Of a DNA stretch of 64,000 bases, positions 34,701 through 42,142 are shown in pieces. The notes beneath the pieces are model-generated. The model was not told where the DNA came from and ran no database searches. It was given only the letters and a program-made list of their open reading frames with translations. The DNA comes from Legionella busanensis (lineage in GTDB: Bacteria > Pseudomonadota > Gammaproteobacteria > Legionellales > Legionellaceae). Location: contig NZ_UGOD01000008.1 of NCBI RefSeq assembly GCF_900461525.1, positions 1 to 64,000 on the forward strand, read 5' to 3'. Each line of letters starts with the position of its first letter. Positions within the stretch are counted from its first letter, which is position 1. Both the position numbers and the translations under genes were made by a program.

Positions 34701-35016
34701 AAATAAAACGTATAAAAGTGAAGCAATGGAAGCCATTCATTCTACGGTAATGGATATGTATGATGCAGGGGTGGTTGATAAAAAAACCTTACGAAAATTT
34801 GACCAATCCTGTTTAACGCCTATAGGTAATTTTCTTCCTCAGGATATTAAAGCTTTACGTGAGCAAGAAAATGTCAGTCAATCTGTCTTTGCTAACTGCC
34901 TTAATGTATCTAAAGATTTAATTAGTCAATGGGAAAGAGGGGTTAAAAAACCCGCTGGAACTTCATTAAAACTACTTTCTTTAATATCTAAAAAAGGTCT
35001 TAAGGCCGTATTTTAA
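34693..35016 (+). CDS. HigA-type XRE antitoxin
   Basis: The protein has 107 residues. Residues about 50-100 are a helix-turn-helix (LREQENVSQSVFANCLNVSK, then DLISQWERGVKKPAG) of the XRE type used by HigA antitoxins. The N-terminal half should neutralise the toxin. Its ATG lies inside the toxin stop region (8-bp overlap), so translation is coupled. The palindrome at 34279-34293 is the likely operator. Confidence 0.88.
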   Translation: MPRNKTYKSEAMEAIHSTVMDMYDAGVVDKKTLRKFDQSCLTPIGNFLPQDIKALREQENVSQSVFANCLNVSKDLISQWERGVKKPAGTSLKLLSLISKKGLKAVF

Positions 35017-35111
35017 GGATAAGTCTGATAATACGATTTATCAGACTTAATAATAGACTTCTTGAGTTTAAAATTTAGGCAATGATACTGTGATTATTTC
35101 TATATTTTTGT

Positions 35112-35217
35112 TATAATATAATTAAGACGGGTAAAACCTAGTTATGTGCCTTCAATGCTCCCCGCAATCGCGGGATATGAGTTGGAGGAAAAAGACATAG
35201 CGGGCGCCGTCTTTTTT
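35112..35217 (+). ncRNA. Candidate structured RNA beside the DUF3800 gene
   Basis: An extended -10 box TGTTATAAT (35110-35118) is followed by about 95 bases with layered pairing: AAGACGG near the 5' end with CCGTCTT at the 3' end, a CCCGC-AATC-GCGGG hairpin (35161-35174), and CTCC (35158-35161) with GGAG (35184-35187) around it. It ends in six to seven T's, like an intrinsic terminator. No ORF fits. Structured RNA motifs named DUF3800-I to -XI have been reported near DUF3800 genes. Whether this is one of them needs a covariance-model search. The GC-rich core stands out in AT-rich surroundings. Confidence 0.6.
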
Positions 35218-35881
35218 ATTTTAGTTTCGGTTGCCATCTAATTTCTTCAATAATCCTACTTGAAAACGCTTCATACCAGCCTAAATCACTTAATGCATGT
35301 TTACGAACGATGCCATAACAAAATAAATCAACGGCTTGAAGTCCAAAATTATTATGTGATAATTCATGCAAAATATTGAGAGACACATTAAGTGGTAATT
35401 TAGGTTCAAGATTAGTTTTAAGAAAATAATCAAATACTGACCTTTCGCGTTTACCTTTACACTTATCAACGATAAGTTGGATATGTTTATCTGAAAAAGA
35501 AAAGTCCACCTTATCAATGATTTCATGACAAAGTAAATTATATAATCGATGTGGTTCAATCACGTCACTAATCTGAGAATATAAATGAACTTTATCAACA
35601 ACAATACTATAAATACCCCAATTTTGATGAGAAAATTTTTCTAGTTGGCGATAAAAATATTGTTTAATAGCAGCGGTAGTGTTAGAGCCTTTTAATTCTG
35701 AAATTTTATTTTTAGTTTTTTTCTGGTTTAGCTTCTCAACTAATGTTCTTCTAATCGCTGTTTTAAATGAAAAAAAAGTATTTGAATCATGACAGACAAG
35801 TAAAGTGATACAAAAATATTTTGAGTTATTTTTATCAAAATTAAATCCTAAATCCCCTGATTCATCTAAAAAAATATACAT
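35216..35881 (-). CDS. DUF3800 family protein
   Basis: The protein has 221 residues. It begins MYIFLDESGDLGFNFDKNNS, the hallmark of DUF3800 with its conserved acidic D-E-S-G motif, and later has VDKVHLY and GLQAVDLFCYGIVRKH, with the second conserved acidic residue. The domain is thought to have an RNase-H-like or nuclease-related fold, but no function is established. Its stop overlaps the T-run of the candidate RNA read from the other strand. DUF3800 genes are frequent on mobile DNA. Confidence 0.9.
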   Translation of the reverse strand: MYIFLDESGDLGFNFDKNNSKYFCITLLVCHDSNTFFSFKTAIRRTLVEKLNQKKTKNKISELKGSNTTAAIKQYFYRQLEKFSHQNWGIYSIVVDKVHLYSQISDVIEPHRLYNLLCHEIIDKVDFSFSDKHIQLIVDKCKGKRERSVFDYFLKTNLEPKLPLNVSLNILHELSHNNFGLQAVDLFCYGIVRKHALSDLGWYEAFSSRIIEEIRWQPKLK

Positions 35882-36311
35882 AAGAAAGTTATTATTTTTA
35901 TAATAAGTAATTTTAACAAATTACCTATAGTCTTACACTAAAAAATGATAGCTATAGGCATTAATTTATATCGTTAATATGAATCAATCACAAACGCGCA
36001 ATTGGCTTGCGCTGTAAATTTTAAATTAAGTTAGCCTAATAAAACAGCAGAAAATCTAGAGGAGTATTAAGAGAGCTATTGCATAGCCAGCACACCTTTC
36101 GCATTATTAGCATATGCCCTTCTCTTCCTTTATCCATCAGGCTTTTAAGGGTTTGTTGCTAATTTATTTGCATAAAATGGCGATGAAGAAATGATGAAGT
36201 TTTTGGTGAAGATAAAATAAAGCAAAGTCCTTATTATTCCTGACCTCTAGCGTCGATGTCTCATCATGTTCATCACAAACTTCATCACATCTTCACCACA
36301 CCAATTGAGAT
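35882..36311. other. Candidate oriT region with GATGAAG/CTTCATC repeats
   Basis: In these 430 gene-free bases, forward 7-mers GATGAAG (36182, 36193) and GGTGAAG (36205) are mirrored by TCTCATC (36259), GTTCATC (36268), CTTCATC (36280) and CTTCACC (36291). Steps are 9-12 bp, about one helical turn. The region adjoins a ribbon-helix-helix gene and traI, the usual partners of a transfer origin. The nick site is not identified, and the upstream region of traY is an alternative oriT. Confidence 0.5.
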
Positions 36312-36638
36312 TTATGACTGATTTTTAAGCGAAGTCGTTAGAAGTTCGCTATATTTAGTATCTGCTGCACGCTGTAATTTCTCAAAATCCTCTCGATTTA
36401 ACTTTAACAATTCACTGGATAACTTCTTAATAAGGGCGTTCATCTGAATAATGAGCTGATGACAATATTTTTCGACAGCGTCATGTTCTCTAACCTCACC
36501 TCGTTCTTTTAGCGTTTGATGGAGTCCCACTTGAATTAATTGATTAACAAGATTAGACAATGAAACATTATTTTTTATTGCAAGCGCTGCGAGGCAATGA
36601 TGTAAATTTTCAGGCAATGAAATCGTTAAACGTGACAT
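36312..36638 (-). CDS. Ribbon-helix-helix protein, probable relaxosome accessory factor
   Basis: The protein has 108 residues. SRLTISLPENLHHCLAALAI and the following KNNVSLSNLVNQLI form a ribbon-helix-helix DNA-binding domain (CopG/MetJ type). The C-terminal part is a helical, probably oligomerising tail. The gene starts 16 bp after traI and is last in the tra operon. Small RHH proteins next to relaxases typically bind oriT and help the relaxase. The repeats immediately downstream (36182-36297) are its likely target. Confidence 0.78.
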   Translation of the reverse strand: MSRLTISLPENLHHCLAALAIKNNVSLSNLVNQLIQVGLHQTLKERGEVREHDAVEKYCHQLIIQMNALIKKLSSELLKLNREDFEKLQRAADTKYSELLTTSLKNQS

Positions 36639-36654
36639 GGAAAAAACTCCTAGT

Positions 36655-39615
36655 TTATAGTTCTAATTCTTTGAATAGTTCTTTATTAATTTCTACACTT
36701 CCTGTTTTAATTTCTTGCTCTTCTGTCTTCATTTTTAAAGTCATTATTTTTGATAATTCTGGCGATTCTATTTGAATTTTTTTATCAATAATGGATTGAA
36801 GCGATAGTTGATTTGAGTGATTAAATCTTTTTTCATGTTGAGCTAATTGGCTACTAGAAGTTATATCAAGGGACGCTGGCTTAAGAGATGAGTTTTTTTC
36901 AATCGCGTCAATCAATTTTTCTTTATTATCTGTGACCAAAATCATGCCATGAATAGCTCTTGAAATTTGGACATAGAAGTTATTAAGTGTGGTCCCGAAC
37001 CGATGAAACGATTCCATTAAACCAATACCAAACGGTGCATCTTTTCCTTGAACTTTATAGTTAGTCAGCACATAGCTGTAATCGAGGTGGTTTAAAGCGG
37101 GATGTGTTTTTTCAAGTGTTAAGGAGCGCCCTTCTTTCGTGACAAAATGAAGCGCGTCTTTATTGATTGCTACCAGTGTTGAGCACTGCCCGTTCCGAAT
37201 TTCATGTGATTTAAAATTACGGGTCCACATGACTTTATCGCCCTCGAAAAGCTCTAACGATTTTGCTTCATACACTTCAATAAGACGCTCCAAAGGTGCG
37301 GTATGCGTTTTATAGCTCGGTAAGTTTTTCAAATTAAATTTAATTAACCTATCCTGTTTGTCTATTAGTGGTAATACATTATCTTCTCGATGTCTTTTAC
37401 TGATTTCACCTACCGTATAATAATGACCTGATACAATTTTATGTCGTTTAAAATCTTGGTTAAAGCGCACTTTTTCACCCTTTTGATAGTAGGTGACGAA
37501 TCGCTGTTGTATGGGTTCTATTGTTTTTGCTTTAAGGATCATTTGATTAAAAGGCTTACCATTTAAGGTACCTTCTTCTTTTAAGCCCTGCCGAAGTAAC
37601 GTAGTGATGGACTCACGATTAGCGTGCGTGGGTGCAAAAAGCAAGGTCTTCTCTCGAGTATCCGGTGTTAAAGAGAGCCAATGAGTGGCAATCCAAGCTA
37701 CACGCTCTTCATGGGTAGCTTGGGCTTTAATCTCAATCTTATCTAAGGCGTCTTTCACATCTCCCTTGGTTGCTGCCATAACCGCCTCTTTAAGCATCTG
37801 ATTCTTTTGCCGTACTATTTCATCCATGATAGTTGTCTCAATACCATATTCTTGGGTTAGCCCAAAAAGGCGCCCTGCATTCACACTGGGTAGTTGTGCC
37901 TTATCCCCGACTAATACAAGTCTTGCGCCAGTGCGTTCAATATGTTTAATGAGTTCATGACCTTGCTGCGAGGACAACATCGAGGCTTCATCGATAATAA
38001 AAATTGTTTTAGCTAAAGAAGCGGCTTTTGCGGTCTTTAATTCTTGATGCACCAGTGGAAAGACATCGGTTTTAATGCCTGCTTTCTCTTGCAACTCAAA
38101 GGCTGCCGAGCTTGCCACAGTAATACCCCGAAGCGCATAACCTTGTGCTTTAATGAGTAAGCTCGCTTCCGCAAGCATGGACGTCTTTGCAACCCCTGCA
38201 TAACCTTGGATAGCTAGATAACGGTCCTTGCTGGTTAGTAACACGCGCATCGCTTCAATCTGCGAGTTTGTCATAGGATATGACAATAAGGGTGCTCGCT
38301 CTTTTTGAAACGCTTTTACGGTTCCAAGAGTGCTTATGGCAGCAACTGTCTCTTTGTTGCGCTCAATACGTGCAATTGTTTCTGCTTCCAACGTCAAAAG
38401 CCAAGGAGTGGTTAACCTTTTTTCACCACTGTCAGGGCATCTCGCTTCATAGAATGTTTGTTCCTTTATTTGCTGGTTAATGGCTTTAATAATTGCTTGT
38501 TGCGACACGGCTTTAGGATAAATAAGGCTATGTTTCATCGCTTCTGTAAGTAGCACTCGCTCTGAAAAAATAGACGTTCGCTGACTTAACGTTTCTGTTG
38601 CAACATGAAGACACGCGAAAGCTGCATCGAGCTCTGAAGGTTTTGTAGTTTTTTTGAGGGCGTTAACGAAGGATATCAGTTTATCTTTCATGCCTGAAAA
38701 CCAAGAAACCGGTGGCTCTCTATCTCGATTTTGCATAAAGATTTTCGCGTCAAATCCTAAATCGTTTGCACGTTGTTGCCAGTCTTTAACGAGCAATTCT
38801 AAGTCGTGTTCCTCTTTAGTATTGCGAGTTAGCAACGTTGCTGTTGAAGCACTTTTTGCGCCTTGCCATCCTTTTTCATTAAGGAGACTTGTAATATCTT
38901 CACGTCTTCTTGAAAACGCTTTTAAAACATGTTCAGGCACCCCATCAATTTCAAATAATCCATGACCGGTTAATCGTAAATGAAAGCCTTGTTCTTTGAG
39001 CAAATTAGCTAAATGTTGGCGGTAAATCAAACCACAGTAATGTGCATTGTTTTGAATCTGCTCAATGACGCCCTGGTTTCTTGATGTATCACTTGCAAGC
39101 GAGCGTGCCTTACCTTTATGAAAGGTAATATTCATAGTAACGCAATGCGTATGCAAGGCTGGATCGTTAGCACGCGAACTAGGTTGTCTAAACGCGGCGA
39201 CCACTAAATTATTCGTTTTCTCAAAGGAAACTAGGCCGCTTTGCGAAATTCTAGTTTGAGCAAATTCTTTTTCAATTTGTTGGATGGTAAATTGCACCGC
39301 TTTATCGTGAAATTGAATTAACTCAGGGGCCACGCCTAATCCAATTAGAAGGGATACACTTTTAGGCGCTGAAAAGGTCATATCAAATCCTGGGCGATGC
39401 TCACCTTTGAGATTTTGTAAAACCTGGCCATCAGGAAGCTTACCTTCTAATAAAGCAAGCATTTGCTCTTTAAATACCACGCCAGTTAGATTAAGACTCT
39501 TGCTCCCCTGCCCTAACCACTGCATGGCTGTTGCGTCCCCTGCGTAGTAATTAAATGCTTGCGTATAATAGTCAGCAGCACTTGCGGCTGATTTAAGTGG
39601 CTGTATACTTAACAT
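36655..39615 (-). CDS. traI: TraI, MobF-type conjugative relaxase/helicase
   Basis: The protein has 986 residues from the ATG at 39613-39615, which follows AGGAG at 5 bp. The N-terminal TrwC-type relaxase domain carries Tyr pairs 16-17 and 23-24 and the DPALHTHCV metal site (His155, His157). Where F TraI has the first metal His (FNHDTSR), this protein has FRQPSSR, with Gln. A SF1 helicase follows with GYAGVAKTS (Walker A with Ala instead of the second Gly) and FIIDEASML. Much shorter than F TraI (1756), similar to TrwC (966). It nicks oriT and unwinds the transferred strand. Confidence 0.94.
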   Translation of the reverse strand: MLSIQPLKSAASAADYYTQAFNYYAGDATAMQWLGQGSKSLNLTGVVFKEQMLALLEGKLPDGQVLQNLKGEHRPGFDMTFSAPKSVSLLIGLGVAPELIQFHDKAVQFTIQQIEKEFAQTRISQSGLVSFEKTNNLVVAAFRQPSSRANDPALHTHCVTMNITFHKGKARSLASDTSRNQGVIEQIQNNAHYCGLIYRQHLANLLKEQGFHLRLTGHGLFEIDGVPEHVLKAFSRRREDITSLLNEKGWQGAKSASTATLLTRNTKEEHDLELLVKDWQQRANDLGFDAKIFMQNRDREPPVSWFSGMKDKLISFVNALKKTTKPSELDAAFACLHVATETLSQRTSIFSERVLLTEAMKHSLIYPKAVSQQAIIKAINQQIKEQTFYEARCPDSGEKRLTTPWLLTLEAETIARIERNKETVAAISTLGTVKAFQKERAPLLSYPMTNSQIEAMRVLLTSKDRYLAIQGYAGVAKTSMLAEASLLIKAQGYALRGITVASSAAFELQEKAGIKTDVFPLVHQELKTAKAASLAKTIFIIDEASMLSSQQGHELIKHIERTGARLVLVGDKAQLPSVNAGRLFGLTQEYGIETTIMDEIVRQKNQMLKEAVMAATKGDVKDALDKIEIKAQATHEERVAWIATHWLSLTPDTREKTLLFAPTHANRESITTLLRQGLKEEGTLNGKPFNQMILKAKTIEPIQQRFVTYYQKGEKVRFNQDFKRHKIVSGHYYTVGEISKRHREDNVLPLIDKQDRLIKFNLKNLPSYKTHTAPLERLIEVYEAKSLELFEGDKVMWTRNFKSHEIRNGQCSTLVAINKDALHFVTKEGRSLTLEKTHPALNHLDYSYVLTNYKVQGKDAPFGIGLMESFHRFGTTLNNFYVQISRAIHGMILVTDNKEKLIDAIEKNSSLKPASLDITSSSQLAQHEKRFNHSNQLSLQSIIDKKIQIESPELSKIMTLKMKTEEQEIKTGSVEINKELFKELEL

Positions 39616-39629
39616 CAACGCTCCTTTTC

Positions 39630-41459
39630 TTACACTTCAAATTCCATAACAGCCGGCTTTTCTTTAGAAAGCTCAAACGAATCTATTAACGCGTCAAAGG
39701 TGTTATTTACAACAGCTTTTTGTTGTAAGTCTTCATCCGCAGGCACTTTGCGGGCCACAAACCCTTTCAAAAGATGTGGTCGGTTTTTAGGCTGAAGTTT
39801 GAGCTGGGTAACAGGATAGCTTCCTGGCAAGCGCACAAAACAATGTAAATTTTCTAATTCTAAAATTTGTGGGTAAGATACGATGGGACGCGTACTCCGC
39901 TGATTGCCAAGTGATATGCCATCACGAATGCTGTTAGCGCCATAGGAATAATTTTCTCGAAATTCCTCAATTTCTTCTTCACCTAGTTCACTTGAAACAA
40001 GTCTTGCCATCTCACTACTAGGACTTCTGAAAAAAAAGCGTGTGTTTAGCAAATCAAAAATCTCTTTGCTGCCTGCTTGCCCATAAACTTTCGTCAGTTG
40101 AGAAAAGCTTTGCATGCCTAGCAGAAAGCAACCACCAAATTTTCTAACTTCAGCAATGGTTTCACCAAGGAGTGGCAGTTTGTGAAGGCTAGGTAATTCA
40201 TCACAAATAAACCAAATACGGCGATGTGAATTTGGTGTAAGACTTAATAACGTTAAAGACGCCATCGCTAGCCACATCGAAATTAATGGCTTTAATGAAT
40301 TATGATTCTCACCGTTAGATGAAATAAAAAGCCAACCTTTAGAGCTCTCATTGGTAATATAATCATGAATAGAAAAAGGAGGTGCATCCCTTAAATTTAG
40401 CCCTGATAAATTTTTAAGGGATTTTAAGTAAGTTGTTATGACTGAGCGAATGGAAAAAGCTGTTTTTTCAATTCTACCGCTGACTAAGGTTGCAGCAGCA
40501 GTGCCTTTAAGATAATTCTCTAAATAGGAAAACTCATCGGTCAACAATAATTTAAGTAGTTTTTCAAGCGAGCGGTCTTTATCATGGCGCATTTTTACAG
40601 CACTACTTACAAAGACAGTTCTGGCTGCCCTATTCCAAAATGAATCTGATTCATCAAGTATCGGAATAAGGCTTTCTGCCATATTCTCAAAATCTGAATC
40701 GCTGGGTGCCTCACGCCACATATCCCAATTGGCGCATCGCTCATCAAATGGATTTAAAATCACATCTTCATGTGCGTCGTAATAATGAGGAATAAAAGTA
40801 CAACCCTTATCATAAACAATGACTCTATCTCCTCTTTGACGCAACGCATCCATGATTTTCATAATGAGCTGACTTTTACCAGTACCTACTGTTCCATGAA
40901 TTAAAAGATGCTGTACTTCAGAGTCTCTAATGAGTGGAAATCCATCAATTCTGATATCTGATTGCTCATCGTTTTTAATAATCTGTTTAATCAAGTTTTC
41001 TCTCGAATCTATGCGACTTCCGCGAATAAATTGATTTCGCCGCTGCTCTTTTCCCCTATAAATAAAATAGACGGCAAGGCCAAATCCGAAAATAAATGAA
41101 AATGCAAAGGCCGCTAATGCAGATTGACCTAATAATTTAACCATATGACTTGCATTTTCTTTGTAATAAGGGTACTGAAGAATGGTTTCTACGGTCTGCT
41201 GATAGTAGGCCCCCTGAAATGAAAGATTAAATGTATGTCTTTGGCCTATAAGATTTAAAAAAGAAGAACTATAGTAAGCCAGTGCTTGATAAAACTTTTC
41301 TAAAGGCGTAACTAACCAAGTAATTAGGCTCGTTAATACTACCCAGAGAAAAAGACAAACCCATAATAATGTTTTCGTAATTTGATCCCACATCCGAAGG
41401 TTATGAAAACTGATTTGTCCGCCACGGGTATAGTGTTTAAAATTGGGTTCATCACGCAC
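39630..41459 (-). CDS. traD: TraD, type IV coupling protein
   Basis: The protein has 609 residues. Two N-terminal transmembrane helices fall near residues 28-52 and 110-135. The Walker A motif HGTVGTGKSQL is near residue 190, and the Walker B-like WFICDELPSLHKLP lies in the C-terminal ATPase domain. TraD brings the relaxase-DNA complex to the secretion channel using ATP. It is shorter than F TraD (717), mainly at the C-terminal tail. The start is GTG, preceded by AAGGAG. The order traG-(small)-traD-traI is that of F. Confidence 0.94.
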   Translation of the reverse strand: MRDEPNFKHYTRGGQISFHNLRMWDQITKTLLWVCLFLWVVLTSLITWLVTPLEKFYQALAYYSSSFLNLIGQRHTFNLSFQGAYYQQTVETILQYPYYKENASHMVKLLGQSALAAFAFSFIFGFGLAVYFIYRGKEQRRNQFIRGSRIDSRENLIKQIIKNDEQSDIRIDGFPLIRDSEVQHLLIHGTVGTGKSQLIMKIMDALRQRGDRVIVYDKGCTFIPHYYDAHEDVILNPFDERCANWDMWREAPSDSDFENMAESLIPILDESDSFWNRAARTVFVSSAVKMRHDKDRSLEKLLKLLLTDEFSYLENYLKGTAAATLVSGRIEKTAFSIRSVITTYLKSLKNLSGLNLRDAPPFSIHDYITNESSKGWLFISSNGENHNSLKPLISMWLAMASLTLLSLTPNSHRRIWFICDELPSLHKLPLLGETIAEVRKFGGCFLLGMQSFSQLTKVYGQAGSKEIFDLLNTRFFFRSPSSEMARLVSSELGEEEIEEFRENYSYGANSIRDGISLGNQRSTRPIVSYPQILELENLHCFVRLPGSYPVTQLKLQPKNRPHLLKGFVARKVPADEDLQQKAVVNNTFDALIDSFELSKEKPAVMEFEV

Positions 41460-41547
41460 GGTGTTTAACTCCTTATCCTTTTTCAGGCAAAGCAGTAGCT
41501 ACCACTGCTTTAAAAATGGTTAAAAAACTAGCTATAAATTTAAAGAG

Positions 41548-42138
41548 CTATTCGATAGATAGCTTATTTTCTTTACTAAAGTAATGATTGAAAATAGAGA
41601 AAATTGTGCTAATTCCTATACGATTTAATTCCATTTTCACAAAAAAATAAGTTGCAGCAAGGCTTCCAAAAAATGAAAAGACAATCATCATAAATATCGC
41701 AGCCGATTCACTATAACTTCCAAATAAGGTGCATAAAAAAATAAAAAATCCAAAAAATAGATAGGTAATGTGCTTGAATTTTCTAGCTAGCAAAGCCCCT
41801 GTTTTAAGTTTGCTTTCCAAGTGATAACAAAAAAGAATGAAAAAATTGATAGAGGGTGAAAGCAAGAGCATGGCACCAAAACTCAAAAAAAATGCGAGCA
41901 ACATTGACTCTCTTATGACTTGAGATGCTGGCTCGCTTGCTAGTCCTCCATTAGAGGGGTGATTAAGGCCTGCATAAGCAATAGTGATTGAAATGATTAG
42001 CCAAATTTTCCAAAACCCACTAACGAATAACTTTAATAATCTCAAATAATATATTTTGGCAGGAATAATATCAGGATTAAGATGTTTTATTGTTTCAATA
42101 TCCTCACTAATTAGTTCCCTTAACCTTTGATGTGTCAT
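41548..42138 (-). CDS. Inner-membrane protein in the traS position, entry-exclusion candidate
   Basis: The protein has 196 residues with four to five transmembrane segments (LFVSGFWKIWLIISITIAYA, MLLAFFLSFGAMLLL, YLFFGFFIFLCTLF, AAIFMMIVFSFFGSLAA). I find no named family. In F, traS, a rapidly evolving inner-membrane entry-exclusion protein, lies between traG and traD. This gene has the same place, size class and topology, and follows traG by 4 bp. The function is inferred from position only. Confidence 0.55.
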   Translation of the reverse strand: MTHQRLRELISEDIETIKHLNPDIIPAKIYYLRLLKLFVSGFWKIWLIISITIAYAGLNHPSNGGLASEPASQVIRESMLLAFFLSFGAMLLLSPSINFFILFCYHLESKLKTGALLARKFKHITYLFFGFFIFLCTLFGSYSESAAIFMMIVFSFFGSLAATYFFVKMELNRIGISTIFSIFNHYFSKENKLSIE

Positions 42139-42142
42139 TAGC

